From Bacteroides zhangwenhongii (GTDB lineage Bacteria > Bacteroidota > Bacteroidia > Bacteroidales > Bacteroidaceae): a stretch of 64,000 nucleotides of DNA. The stretch is from assembly GCF_009193325.2 (NCBI RefSeq), contig NZ_CP059856.1, positions 4,526,001 to 4,590,000 on the forward strand, given 5' to 3'. Of the stretch, positions 16,157 through 25,750 are shown one piece after another. Position 1 is the first letter of the stretch. Every line of letters starts with the position of its first letter. The translations under genes and the position numbers were made by a program. The notes below the pieces were generated by a model. That model worked only from the letters and a program-made list of their open reading frames with translations, did not search any database and was not told the origin of the DNA.

Positions 16157-16451
16157 ATGCCCCATATAAGTCTCTCTTATATTTATGGAACAAGCAGAAC
16201 CGGATTTGTCCGTTATGTGGCAAGGAAATAGATTGTACAAAAGCATGGAACGTCAACGAAATATCTGTTGGTGGTTCGATTGTACGGCAACTTGTCCACA
16301 ACAACTGCTACAAGCGAAATAAACGAAAATGTTGAAAGTATGAGCCGATTTCTAACAACAAATAGAAATATTGAGTTGCTTGAGCCGTATGAGGGGAAAC
16401 TCTCATGTACGGTTCTTAGGGGAGAAGGGGGCAGCAATGCCCTTGACTTAC
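16157..16451 (+). mobile_element. group II intron, 3' fragment (end of the intron-encoded protein plus domains V and VI)
   Basis: The first part encodes the C-terminal HNH endonuclease segment of a group II intron reverse transcriptase (SLLYLWNKQNRICPLCGKEID...), stopping at 16335. Domain V is at 16382-16415: GAGCCGTAT-GAG-GGGAAA-CTC-TCATGTACGGTTC. Domain VI follows, with AAGGG/CCCTT pairing and a candidate branch A near the end, and the intron ends at about 16451 (CTTGACTTAC). The mobC reading frame continues directly after it. The 5' part of the intron is missing here because the prophage end abuts it; it presumably lies left of the prophage. Confidence 0.88.
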
Positions 16452-17545
16452 CCGATGTGCAGAAGCAGGGCGACTTCTTCGTGGAATCGCCCATCATCCT
16501 CTTCGCTGCCATCATCTGGTTCCTGCGCATCTACGAGGGCGGCAGGTATTGCACTTTTCCCCATGCCATCGAACTGCTCAACCGCCGCTACGAGGATGTG
16601 TTTCCCATTCTGACGAGCTATCCCGAACTGGAGAACTACCTTTCCCCCTTCATGGACGCTTGGCAGGGAGGAGCGATGGAACAGCTGCAGGGACAGATTG
16701 CCAGCGCGAAGATTCCGCTCTCACGCATGATTTCGCCACAGCTCTACTGGGTGATGTCGGACAGCGAGTTCACGCTCGACATCAACAACCCCGAAGAACC
16801 GAAGATTCTCTGCGTGGGCAACAATCCCGACCGACAGAACATTTATGGCGCGGCACTCGGATTGTATAACTCCCGCATCGTGAAACTCATCAACAAGAAG
16901 GGGATGCTGAAATCGTCGGTCATCATCGACGAGCTGCCCACCATCTATTTCAAGGGACTGGACAACCTCATCGCCACGGCACGAAGCAACAAGGTGGCGG
17001 TGTGTCTGGGATTTCAGGACTTCTCGCAGCTGGTGCGCGACTATGGCGACAAGGAGGCGAAGGTGGTGATGAACACCGTAGGCAACATCTTCTCCGGGCA
17101 GGTGGTGGGCGAGACGGCCAAGACGCTTTCGGAGCGTTTCGGTAAGGTGTTGCAGAAGCGGCAGTCCATCTCCATCAACCGTCAGGACGTTTCCACCTCC
17201 ATCAACACGCAGATGGATTCACTCATCCCGCCCAGCAAGATTTCCGGCCTCACGCAGGGCATGTTCGTGGGTGCTGTCTCCGACAACTTCGACGAGCGCA
17301 TCGAGCAGAAGATTTTCCATGCGGAGATTGTGGTGGACAATGCGAAGGTCGCCGCCGAGACGAAAGCCTACAAGCCCATTCCCGTCATCACGGACTTCAC
17401 GGACGAGCATGGCAACGACTGCATGAAGGAGAAGGTGCAGGAAAACTACAACCGCATCAAGGACGAGGTGAAGCAGATAGTCAAGGACGAGCTGGAGCGC
17501 ATTGCCAGCGATGAAAGCCTGAAGCATCTGTTGCAGAATAAGTAA
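16452..17545 (+). pseudogene. mobC: mobC 3' exon (TraG/VirD4-type coupling protein), interrupted
   Basis: C-terminal 364 residues of a type IV coupling protein that hands relaxosome DNA to the conjugation channel. Recognised by VESPIILFAAIIWFLRIYEGG, the Walker B-like SSVIIDELPTIYFKGLDNLIATARSNKVAVCLGFQDFSQL, and GNIFSGQVVGETAKTLSERFGK. The frame enters from the group II intron at 16452 (CCGATGTGCAG, read ..DVQKQGDFF). Walker A and the membrane anchor are missing from the window. The intron alone could be spliced, but the Mu-like prophage inside it must block a functional mRNA. Confidence 0.85.
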
Positions 17546-17595
17546 GAAAAAGGCAGTAGTGGACAATGATTCCGCTACCGCCTAAAATGAAGAAC

Positions 17596-17634
17596 GCCCT
17601 CCAAGTATGCTGCCTTGCGGCTCGCCTGGAGGGC
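17596..17634. terminator. terminator between mobC and higA
   Basis: GCCCTCCA pairs with TGGAGGGC around a GC-rich internal hairpin, followed by TTATTATAT. It separates convergent genes and could work in both directions. Confidence 0.6.
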
Positions 17635-17647
17635 TTATTATATCGTG

Positions 17648-18739
17648 CTAATTGAAAAGCTCTATCTTTTCTATCAGAGTTGAATGTGCGGTAAATGGAA
17701 TTACCTTCTTGTGCTGCAATCTTCCGACAATGATTGCGGGATGTACATTGAACTTTTCTGCATAATATCGAATCGTATCAGCAGAAAAATCTCCCTGCCT
17801 GATTATCTCGTTTTCCTCTGCCTGAGACAGTAAGGTGCGTGAAGAGAAAGCATCGGCCTCTTCCTCCTTTTCCTTCTGTTTGTCCGCATATTCAATGTCT
17901 TCCAAGAATATGTCTTTCTTGCCATGTAGCAGGATGTGTCCCAATTCGTGGAAGAATGTGAACCAGAATATGTCGTTTCTCTTATGTCTTCCCGTCATCT
18001 GAATGCAGGGCGCATCATTGATCCATCTTGTGGAGCCGTTGATGGGAGCCTTGGGCAGACAAGGTGTATAAACCAGCTTGACGCCCACCTTGGCACACAG
18101 TTCCTGCAATGCCACGGCAAAATCAGCAGGATGCTCAGCACAGAGGCTTTTCATGGCAGGGATAGCTTCACGCAGTGCCTTCTCGGAAAACTCGCAGACT
18201 TCCGTTTCTGCTGCCTGCACTTCTCCCTGACGCAGCCATGCGGATATGGCGTGCGGCTCTTTGGTGTTATTGAGGGATATACGGAATGCCACTTTCAACT
18301 GTTGGTTCAGGTAGTAGTCTTCCCATGCCCTTTCCGTGCTGACCTGAAAGAACGAGAGCAATGCCTTGACTTTCTCCTCAACCGTCTTTACCATGGGAAT
18401 CCAGCCCAGTTCCATCATTTTTGCCAAGGGGAACGAACATGCCCATTCGTATGCCAGGGCCAGTTGCTCTTCTCTTTTCTGTCGAGCAACATACTCATCA
18501 TACCCGCGCTGTATGTTCAGCCAGAAATGTGCGGGAATCTTTGTGACACTCTCGAACGCCACAGCCATATCAGAGGTCACACTACTCTTGCCGCCAATGA
18601 CGGCAAAGATGGTCTTCTCCGGTTTTGAAGTGCGCACAGCAAACTCCTTTACGCTCATCCCCATCTCTTTCAGTTTGTCTGAAAGGGTGATACCGGGATG
18701 AAACTCCACCGGCGGAACGAATTTCTTTAAAGTTGCCAT
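17648..18739 (-). CDS. HigA-type antitoxin with XRE HTH and ImmA/IrrE metallopeptidase domain
   Basis: Protein of 363 aa. The N-terminus (HPGITLSDKLKEMGMSVKEFAVRTSKPEKTIFAVIGGKSSVTSDMAVAFES) is the HigA/VapI-type HTH. The C-terminal half has an HExxH zinc motif (FFHELGHILLH) and a downstream acidic EEEADAF helix, as in ImmA/IrrE peptidases. It should neutralise and co-repress the HigB-like toxin encoded 9 bp upstream. Most HigA proteins are about 100 aa; the peptidase fusion suggests that antitoxin release may involve proteolysis. The operon follows rteC but is read from its own promoter. Confidence 0.8.
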   Translation of the reverse strand: MATLKKFVPPVEFHPGITLSDKLKEMGMSVKEFAVRTSKPEKTIFAVIGGKSSVTSDMAVAFESVTKIPAHFWLNIQRGYDEYVARQKREEQLALAYEWACSFPLAKMMELGWIPMVKTVEEKVKALLSFFQVSTERAWEDYYLNQQLKVAFRISLNNTKEPHAISAWLRQGEVQAAETEVCEFSEKALREAIPAMKSLCAEHPADFAVALQELCAKVGVKLVYTPCLPKAPINGSTRWINDAPCIQMTGRHKRNDIFWFTFFHELGHILLHGKKDIFLEDIEYADKQKEKEEEADAFSSRTLLSQAEENEIIRQGDFSADTIRYYAEKFNVHPAIIVGRLQHKKVIPFTAHSTLIEKIELFN

Positions 18740-18748
18740 AATACTATA

Positions 18749-19087
18749 CTATTTACCGTGATAATTCACTATTTCTACAATTTCTACTCCTTTTATCTCT
18801 ATCCAGACATACTTGCCGTTTTCGTCGGTCGGAATAGGGTCTTCATGAGGCTCAAATATCAGCCGATACGGCTGGTCGAGGTCACAAGCCCATTGTCCTT
18901 TCCTGTTTTCGCTCAGTTCATGATAGCGTCCTGGCAGGTAACGCACATCTTCCAAGGTGTCGGCTCGATAGAGATCTCGAAGACGCTTCTGGAACAATTC
19001 AGCTCTTGTCTGACCAAGTTCCTTTAAGCATTTTCGTGGGTCAGATGCTATCTTCTCCAGTTTCTTGCTCTGAAAGAATATATCCAT
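18749..19087 (-). CDS. HigB-type mRNA interferase toxin (RelE/ParE superfamily)
   Basis: Toxin of 112 aa, with the family pattern KKLEKIASDPRKCLKELGQTRAELFQKRLRDLYRADTLEDVRYLPGRYHELSENRKGQWACDLDQPYRLIFEPHEDPI. The C-terminal strand WIEIKGVEIVEIVNYHGK is the usual RelE end. Toxin-first order and a 9-bp gap to the antitoxin are typical of higBA. It probably stabilises the element. Confidence 0.85.
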   Translation of the reverse strand: MDIFFQSKKLEKIASDPRKCLKELGQTRAELFQKRLRDLYRADTLEDVRYLPGRYHELSENRKGQWACDLDQPYRLIFEPHEDPIPTDENGKYVWIEIKGVEIVEIVNYHGK

Positions 19088-19133
19088 TGGCTGTCTATAT
19101 TTGACTTACATATTCTATTATACTTTTCTGCTG

Positions 19134-19174
19134 CAAAGTTACAACTTTATTTTCAAATAACAGATAGTGTTATT
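19134..19174 (-). promoter_or_regulatory. higBA promoter and candidate operator
   Basis: TAACTTTG (minus strand, 19141-19134) fits the -7 consensus 47 bp upstream of higB. AATAAC-AGATAGT-GTTATT (19156-19174) is an inverted repeat in the -33 area, a likely HigA or HigBA binding site for autorepression. Confidence 0.5.
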
Positions 19175-19220
19175 CAAAAATAGGTGATAATTTATGCTTT
19201 TTTGGCTAAATCACATCCTT

Positions 19221-19844
19221 TTACCGCCTCATCCGCTCCAATTCCTCATCCCGTCGAATCTTCTCATTGAGTTTCTTCTGCATCTTGTCGATGAAATAGG
19301 TGCGGCTGGGATTCTTGCGCAGTTTGATGGCGGAGTAGTAGCGGTAACACTCCTTGGTGTCGAGTCCGAAGAACTCGTAGAGGGCAGGGGCGAGCACCTT
19401 CAAGGGAGTCTCGCCGTTGTCTATACAGCCCATCTCGCTCAGCCCGTAAACCAGCTCCACAAGGTCGAGGGTGTTGCCCGTCCATTGCAGGGACTTCTGT
19501 GTTTTGCTTTTTGCTGTGGGGATAACGGTGGGATGGATGTTGGATGTGAGTGGTGGCACTTGGGGAGCTGCAAGGAACTTCTGCATCTTGCGCACAAAGG
19601 CAAGGGCTTTGCGTACATATAAGTCGGTCATGCTTTTTCCGGCAGCTGTATACAGCGTGTTATGATACTGCAATTCGTTCTCGGTATATGCCAGTGTAAT
19701 GGCAGCTTGGTTGCGGTCAGCACATTCATGGCATAACGATATGACTGAGCTTATGAAACCACCGTATGCGGTCTTCAGACAGCCGCTGTCGGCTTCGTTA
19801 ATCATGGCGAAAAATTCTGTTTCCGCCAATATGAGGTAGTTCAT
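19221..19844 (-). CDS. rteC: RteC, activator of ICE excision genes
   Basis: Protein of 207 aa matching RteC of CTnDOT: MNYLILAETEFFAMINEADSG, ALAFVRKMQKFLAAPQ, LQWTGNTLDLVELVYGLSEMGCIDNGETPLKVLAPALYEFFGLDTKECYRYYSAIKLRKNPSRTYFIDKMQKKLNEKI. In CTnDOT, tetracycline raises RteA/RteB, RteB activates rteC, and RteC activates the xis2c-xis2d-orf3-exc operon. Its target here is likely the promoter at 48710-48762. The gene is preceded by a GG-N10-GC motif and large inverted repeats that may mediate RteB control. Confidence 0.9.
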   Translation of the reverse strand: MNYLILAETEFFAMINEADSGCLKTAYGGFISSVISLCHECADRNQAAITLAYTENELQYHNTLYTAAGKSMTDLYVRKALAFVRKMQKFLAAPQVPPLTSNIHPTVIPTAKSKTQKSLQWTGNTLDLVELVYGLSEMGCIDNGETPLKVLAPALYEFFGLDTKECYRYYSAIKLRKNPSRTYFIDKMQKKLNEKIRRDEELERMRR

Positions 19845-19904
19845 GTTCTTTTTCCATTTGAGGGTTTATAGTTGCTTGTCGTTGTGCGCACACTGATATA
19901 CAAT

Positions 19905-19918
19905 GCAAAATGCGCTCC
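19905..19918 (-). promoter_or_regulatory. candidate sigma-54-type promoter of rteC
   Basis: The minus strand reads GGAGCGCATTTTGC, which has the GG-N10-GC spacing of -24/-12 promoters and a TTTGCA -12 half. It lies about 60 bp upstream of rteC. No TAnnTTTG -7 box is seen in this stretch. RteB belongs to the NtrC family of sigma-54 activators, so the match is meaningful, though short motifs occur by chance. Confidence 0.4.
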
Positions 19919-20017
19919 CTCAAATAGGAAATCGTGAAGCTAGATATGTTTTACACTGATTTATAGCGACATAAACAGCGAAAATATTTTTAGACTGATT
20001 TTTCTGAAGGACAAAAT

Positions 20018-20079
20018 GTGTTCACAATCTGAACACGTGTACATTTTCTGAACACGGTTATTGTTCAGAAAATGTACAC
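20018..20079. repeat. inverted repeats between rteB and rteC (candidate RteB sites or terminator)
   Basis: GTGTTCA (20018-20024) and TGAACAC (20030-20036) form one palindrome. GTGTACATTTTCTGAAC (20037-20053) and its exact reverse complement (20063-20079) form a second, 17-bp, palindrome. The half-site TGAACAC recurs in both. The position, about 100-175 bp upstream of the GG-N10-GC motif, is where activator sites for a sigma-54 promoter are expected. The larger stem could also terminate rteB transcripts. Confidence 0.6.
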
Positions 20080-20092
20080 ACATAAGGCTTGT

Positions 20093-21403
20093 TCATTCTT
20101 TTGCGTCGTCAATTCCGTATTCTTCGATTTTGTTGTACAGCGTTGTCCTGCCAATGCCCAATAGTATCGCCGCCAGCTTTTTGTTCCCGTCAGTTTGTTT
20201 CAGAGCCCGCAGTATGCGGTCTTTCTCTTCTTCATCACTCTTTAGCGTAAAACCGATGGATGAAGCTGTTTGTTCATTGTCAAGTTCCAGACTATTCTCC
20301 GTTATGATATCGCCTTCTGTGTGCAGTACGGCTGACAGAATCTTCTGTTTCAGCTCACGTACATTGCCCGGCCACGGATAGGCGAGCAAGGTTTTACAGG
20401 CGGATGTGCTGAAGCCTTGTATGTTCCGTTCCAGTTCCTGATTGGCTATTTCGCGGAAAAACTCAGCCAACGGGATTATGTCCTCCGGACAATCGCGCAG
20501 AGGAGGTACTGTTATCACATATTCCTGCAAACGATATAGCAAATCCGGTCTGAAGCGTTTCTCGGCAACGGCTTTATGCAAGTCCTCGTTGGTTGCAGCA
20601 ACTATACGCACGTTGGCTGCCTTGTCCTCTTTGGCCCCTATCGGTCGGTAACGTCGTTCCTGTATGGCACGGAGCAACATCTGCTGCATCTCCGGCGTCA
20701 GGTTACCGACTTCGTCAAGGAATAACGTTCCGCCTTCGGCTTCTTGGAAATACCCGGTTTTATTGGTATCAGCTCCGGTAAATGACCCCTTGAGATGCCC
20801 GAAGAAAGCGGATTGCGCCAATGACGGAGATAACGCCCCGCAATCCACCGCAACGAAAGGTTTGTCAGACAGTTTGCTTTGGGCATGGATGTGTTGCGCG
20901 ATATGCTCTTTCCCTGTCCCGTTTTCTCCAAGTATCAGCACACTCATACGTGTGGCAGCGACAAGGCGTACCCGCTTCTTTATATTCTGATATGCTGCGC
21001 CTTGTCGAATAAATATCGGCACTTGGCGTTGCGCCAGTCTGTCCCGTTCTTCCTGTATGGAACGGATTAGCGGTAGCAGTTTGTCTTCCAGCAGAGGTTT
21101 CTGTATATAATCTTTTGACCCGAGTTTCATACTCTCTACTGCCGAACCGACTTCACCGTAGTTTGTCATTACGATGAACGGATGACGCATTTCATTTTTG
21201 CGCATCCATCTTAACAGTTCTATACTGTCACCCTCGGGTAAACGCAGGTCGGCAAGCACGATGTCATCATCCCCAATCTTGGTCAACAACTTCTTGGCTG
21301 TATTGAGATGGTATGCCTGCTCGGTCTTGAAGCCGCCTTTTTTCAGAAGGTTGCAGACATATTCGTTATAGACGGTATTGTCCTCAATCACATAGATTTT
21401 CAT
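20093..21403 (-). CDS. rteB: RteB, NtrC-family response regulator
   Basis: Protein of 436 aa. It has a receiver with Asp at about 51 (VLADLRLPEGD), an AAA+ domain with Walker A GENGTGKEHIAQH near 155-167, the sigma-54 contact loop as GSFTGA near 206, and a C-terminal Fis-type HTH (NKKLAAILLGIGRTTLYNKIEEYGI). The start MKIYVIEDN at 21403 is preferred because it begins the receiver; a start at 21433 adds ten residues. It overlaps rteA by 20 bases. In CTnDOT it activates rteC. Confidence 0.92.
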   Translation of the reverse strand: MKIYVIEDNTVYNEYVCNLLKKGGFKTEQAYHLNTAKKLLTKIGDDDIVLADLRLPEGDSIELLRWMRKNEMRHPFIVMTNYGEVGSAVESMKLGSKDYIQKPLLEDKLLPLIRSIQEERDRLAQRQVPIFIRQGAAYQNIKKRVRLVAATRMSVLILGENGTGKEHIAQHIHAQSKLSDKPFVAVDCGALSPSLAQSAFFGHLKGSFTGADTNKTGYFQEAEGGTLFLDEVGNLTPEMQQMLLRAIQERRYRPIGAKEDKAANVRIVAATNEDLHKAVAEKRFRPDLLYRLQEYVITVPPLRDCPEDIIPLAEFFREIANQELERNIQGFSTSACKTLLAYPWPGNVRELKQKILSAVLHTEGDIITENSLELDNEQTASSIGFTLKSDEEEKDRILRALKQTDGNKKLAAILLGIGRTTLYNKIEEYGIDDAKE

Positions 21404-23711
21404 TGAGCTTCCTCCTTTCGTTTTTGGCGACATTGATGATCATATTACCTTTCTCCAATATGGATGATACCGCACGTTGCAACTCCGCTTCCGAACATTC
21501 ATTTTCCCGATGCAACAATTCGTATAGTTCCCACAGCGGTTTATCAGCATGAATTACAGCCCAAGAGCTGCGCAGGCGGTGTATCCATTCGCCCAAAGCC
21601 ATGCGGTCGCCTCTTGCTCCGGCATTCCTTACGTCCTGCACGTCCTTCTCAGTTTCGGTTATCAGGCGGTCAAGCATTGCCGCCTTGTCACCGTAAGCAA
21701 GAAGGGAGGCCAGATCAGGTATTTCCTCTTTGCTGGTGTTGGCTGAAAGGCATTTTTCCGATGCCTCAATCAGTTCTGACAGTGAGAATGGTTTGAACAG
21801 GCAGGCTGTAAAACCTTGCGCTGTCAGTTCCTCAGCTTCGCAACTGCCGGATGCAGTTGCCACAATGACGGGTATCTCTTTTGAGTTGCCGACGCTTGAT
21901 GAACGCATCAGTTCCAATACCTCAAAGCCGTTCATCTCCGGCATCTTCAAATCCACGATTGCTAAATCATAATGCCGTGTGCGCAACGCCTCCATCATAT
22001 CACCGACATTGCTGAAGGTGTCGCAATGCACTCCGACACTGGCATACATCTCTTTTACCATGCCCAGCACTATCTCGTTGTCATCAAGTGCGACAACCGA
22101 ATACGTCTTTTCAAGGCGTTGTTCTGACCGTAATTCCGGCTTTTCGGCAATGGCATCCGCAACCAACATAGGTATTCGTACTGTAAAACGGCTACCTTTC
22201 CCTTTCTCGCTTTCAACCCGTATTGTTCCGCCAAGCATATCAACAATCCGTTTCACGATACTTAAACCCAGACCGAATCCGTCTTGTGTGGCTGCATTGG
22301 ACAGGCGTTCAAATGGATCGAATATCCGTTGTTGCTCTTCTTTGTTCATCCCGCTGCCGGTGTCTTCCACGCTTAACACAAGGTAGCCTTCTGTATGGCA
22401 AAGACGGAATGATACGCTTCCGGATTGTGTAAACTTGACAGCATTGGACAACAGGTTGTTGCCGATATGAATGACACGTTCTTTATCACCTGCCAAAATA
22501 ACGTCCGAATCACATTCGATTGTCAGTTTAAGGTCTTTCTTCTCTGCTTGTGGAAGGAATTCCGCATTAAGCATCTCGGACACGCTTTGCAGGCGAAACG
22601 GAGATACTTTTGGTTGCTCCTTCCCGTTTTCCAGCCTGAAAAATTCAAGCAACGAGTTCAGCATGGTTGTCATATGCCGGGATGCCTGTAACATATTCAC
22701 TGAATAACGACCGGCACATTCTGCATCGTTTTCATGTATAAGCTCTGCGTAGCCGTTTATCGCTGTCAATGGTGTGCGCAGCTCATGGGTAATGGTATGC
22801 ACGGCTTTCTTACGGGAAGCTATCAGTTCCTCATTTGCACGGACAGACTGTTGCAATCGCCCTATCAGTTCTTCCGTTTCCTTTTCATAACGGTTGATTC
22901 TTCTGTTATTGCGGTGTATTATGATGTAGGATATGAGCAGCAATACCAAGGCAATGGCGGTCATGCTCCCGACAAGCATATACGAGTTCTCCCGCATGGT
23001 CATTATCTCGGCCTCACGATTTTGCAGGTCTTGATATACTTTTGTGTCCATATGGGAGATAAGTTCTTGTAACCGGTAATTCAATTCTCCGTTGCGGGCG
23101 GCAAGGCTGTCGGCGTGTTCCGACAGGCGGCGGCTTTGTGTACGCTGTTGTGCTATTGCATCGCGGTGGAGCGTATAGAGCATAGTCGTGGCTGTTGTCT
23201 GCTTCGGCTTTTCTTTTTTGCCGAAAATGCCAAGAAATCCCTTGCGTTTTGGCTTGACAGGCTGCTCCTGCGCACTCTTTTTTGCAATGACCGGAACCTG
23301 TCCGGCAATCTTCTTGTTAATGGAATCTTGCTTTTCAAGAACTTGCACGATTTTCCGCATCTGCACTTCTTTATCTTCCAGTAGAAAGCGCAGACTGTCT
23401 ATCCGTTCAGACGGGTAGGTCTTCTTAAAACCGCACAATATGCTGTCCATCACCATACGTTGGGAGTGGTAGTTCTCCAAATCATTGGCATCCCATTCCA
23501 ATATGGTTTCCCCAAGCAGAGAAAACTCTATCATTTGAACATATGCAGAATGTAACTGAAGGCGGAACCTATCTATCTGTCGGTTTTCTTCTTCAAGTCC
23601 TTCCAGTTTCTGCCATTCATAGAAACTGGTATATGCGATACATCCGACAAGAATGGAGATAAGTATATATCCCAACCGTATTGCCTTATAGAAATTTCCT
23701 GACCGCTCCAT
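21384..23711 (-). CDS. rteA: RteA, hybrid sensor histidine kinase
   Basis: Protein of 775 aa. Membrane segments lie at about 9-28 and 243-268, with a coiled-coil-rich sensor region between. The HisKA motif HTITHELRTPLTAINGY has its phospho-His near 307. The HATPase has N, G1 (VEDTGSGM) and G2 (GFGLGLSIVK) boxes. A receiver follows with Asp near 585 (AIVDLKMPEMNGFEVL) and an HPt-like end with His near 710 (EWIHRLRSSWAV). The stop overlaps rteB, and the start overlaps the tetQ stop at 23711, so the three form one operon. Confidence 0.92.
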   Translation of the reverse strand: MERSGNFYKAIRLGYILISILVGCIAYTSFYEWQKLEGLEEENRQIDRFRLQLHSAYVQMIEFSLLGETILEWDANDLENYHSQRMVMDSILCGFKKTYPSERIDSLRFLLEDKEVQMRKIVQVLEKQDSINKKIAGQVPVIAKKSAQEQPVKPKRKGFLGIFGKKEKPKQTTATTMLYTLHRDAIAQQRTQSRRLSEHADSLAARNGELNYRLQELISHMDTKVYQDLQNREAEIMTMRENSYMLVGSMTAIALVLLLISYIIIHRNNRRINRYEKETEELIGRLQQSVRANEELIASRKKAVHTITHELRTPLTAINGYAELIHENDAECAGRYSVNMLQASRHMTTMLNSLLEFFRLENGKEQPKVSPFRLQSVSEMLNAEFLPQAEKKDLKLTIECDSDVILAGDKERVIHIGNNLLSNAVKFTQSGSVSFRLCHTEGYLVLSVEDTGSGMNKEEQQRIFDPFERLSNAATQDGFGLGLSIVKRIVDMLGGTIRVESEKGKGSRFTVRIPMLVADAIAEKPELRSEQRLEKTYSVVALDDNEIVLGMVKEMYASVGVHCDTFSNVGDMMEALRTRHYDLAIVDLKMPEMNGFEVLELMRSSSVGNSKEIPVIVATASGSCEAEELTAQGFTACLFKPFSLSELIEASEKCLSANTSKEEIPDLASLLAYGDKAAMLDRLITETEKDVQDVRNAGARGDRMALGEWIHRLRSSWAVIHADKPLWELYELLHRENECSEAELQRAVSSILEKGNMIINVAKNERRKLNENLCD

Positions 23712-25684
23712 TATTTTAATGACATTGATTTTTGGAACATGAATAAAAGTTTATCTTTTTCGTTCATGCGGATATTATCAGAATAACCGTCTTTTGTTAT
23801 TTGATACCCACATGGCTTAACCATAAAAATGCCTAAGCCCTTAGTGTACGAACTTACTTCTGAGGCATAGTCTTTACTTGTATTTAATGGAACTTTCCCT
23901 TTAATATGACACCACTCATTATTACAACTGATGTCTTCAATCTCAGACATCAGTTTTTGCAAATCTGTAATAGCTTTGGAACTCGCTACTTGGGGTATCT
24001 GCAACTCAAAACAGAGCATCGGTTCGAGAATGTCCACACCTGACTGTTGCAAAGCCAGCCTGAAGACATAAGGGGTCAGCTGTCTGAAATCAGCAGGTGT
24101 ACTTACCGGGCTATAATACTCGGCTTGAGTAAAAGTTACTTTCAGATCTGTCACTTCCCATCCATGTAAACCAGATTGGCAAGACATACGAATCCCTTCA
24201 AAAACGGCATTTTGAAAAGAATGGTTCAGATAACCATAGGAGATGTCACTTTCGATTTGCAACCCTGCCCCTAACGGTAAGGGTTCAAGAGTCAGCCCTA
24301 TTGTGGCCCAGTAAGGGTTGGGTGGTACTTCGATCTGAATAATCTTATTGACCTTTTTTATAGGTCGTTCTTTGTAGATAGTCTTGATCTCATCAAAATG
24401 GACCTTTACGGAAAATCGTTCTTCCAGCAATGTCTGTATGATTTCCTTTTGGGTCAAACCATATAACGAGATTTCCAATTCATCACTATATGAGTTTATG
24501 GAAAAGGACAAAGACGGGTCTTCAATCCACAATGTATTCAGAGCGGATATCACCTTGCTTCTCTCTTCGGGCTTATTTGGCCGGACGGAGGATTTGAGAG
24601 CGGGATGCTGATGAGATAATCCTTGAATCAAACAAGGTTTAGCACCTAAATAATCTCCGATTCGAAAATCTTCTATATCTTCTACAATCGCGATATCATT
24701 GGCACCCACTTCATCAACATTTATCTCTCTGCCCTGATAAATAGTCTTTAGATTTTTAATCTTGATGAATTTTTCCGAATCGTTGATTCTTACAACGTCT
24801 CGAAGTCTCAGACTTCCGTCAATTATTTTAAGAAAACTTCTTTTATGCCCTTTGGGGTCATGCTCTATCTTATAGAGATAAGCTGAAAGTCTGTTTGAGA
24901 CTGATGCCGGAGGAAGTATAAAAGAAGAAATGGCGTCCAACAACTCATTGATACCGATATTGAACATTGCTGATCCATGTAGCACCGGATAGACTTTGGC
25001 TTTTGCCACAAGAGCGATTATCGTATTCCAATAATCAGCCGGTGAAATTTCGCTATCCGCCAAATATCGTTCTAATATATCGTCGTCATGGTTGCATACA
25101 AATTCTTTGTATTCTTCCTTTATATATGTTTGGGAGCAAACCGGATAAACCGATCCATCGACAACAGTTTGCATAAACAGGACATCTTGCGACAGATTTG
25201 TTTTTATATCCATATACAAACGCTCCAAATTCACACCGGCACGGTCAATCTTATTGATAAATATAATTGTCGGGATTTGCAGCTTTTGTAAAGTACTGAA
25301 CAGCAACTTTGTCTGCGCTTGTATGCCTTCCTTTGCGGATAAGATGAGGACTGCTCCATCAAGCATTTTGAATGTCCGCTCCACTTCCGCAATAAAATCC
25401 ATGTGTCCCGGAGTGTCAATGATATTGCATTTCACTCCATTCCAGATAATAGATGTCGTAGAAGCCCGGACAGTAATTCCTCTACGTTTCTCTATATCCA
25501 TAGAGTCCGTTATGGTGTCACCATTATCCACACGGCCGCACTTTTCCGTTGCTCCACTGGCAAACAGCAGATTCTCGGTTACGGAAGTTTTTCCTGCATC
25601 AATGTGAGCAAGAATTCCTAAATTTATAATATTCATTTGGATTAAGCAATAATATACTACAGTAGATGCATTGTCGAAACGCAC
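23711..25684 (-). CDS. tetQ: TetQ ribosomal protection protein (tetracycline resistance)
   Basis: EF-G-like GTPase of 657 aa that removes tetracycline from the ribosome. G1 HIDAGKTS, G3 DTPGHMDF, G4 NKID. The body closely matches TetQ as I know it. The 657-aa form starts at a GTG (25684), 7 bp after GAGGAGGTAT; an ATG at 25636 (MNIINLGIL) gives the 641-aa form. The operon continues into rteA and rteB. In CTnDOT, tetracycline induces this operon by translational attenuation. Confidence 0.97.
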
Positions 25685-25750
25685 CTTTTAATACCTCCTC
25701 GTAGCATATGAGAACTACAGGATTACTAACTCGTATTAATATGTATATTA

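Larger units (their letters stand above)
1..16160. mobile_element. Mu-like transposable prophage, one end (partial)
   Basis: MuA and MuB homologues, a repressor, a GemA-like protein, DUF3164 and a Mu-type head module (terminase, Gp36-like, DUF935 portal, MuF, virion morphogenesis protein) identify a Mu-like phage. The left part lies outside the window. The right end is placed at about 16,137-16,170, between the last phage-type repeats and the first recognisable group II intron codons; the exact base cannot be fixed because the partner end and target duplication are not visible. Structural genes point right, early genes point left, and they meet at 6,112-6,129. Hankyphage, a known Mu-like Bacteroides phage, is the natural comparison, but relatedness was not tested. 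Confidence 0.85.

Noticed and set aside
16099..16335. 78-aa ORF as a complete HNH protein
   Set aside because: The first part is phage-end sequence; only the part from about 16,157 is the group II intron protein end, so it is a fragment, not a gene.
16268..16451. Upstream extension of the mobC frame with an ATG at 16268
   Set aside because: This is intron sequence that happens to be open in the mobC frame; mobC homology starts at 16452.
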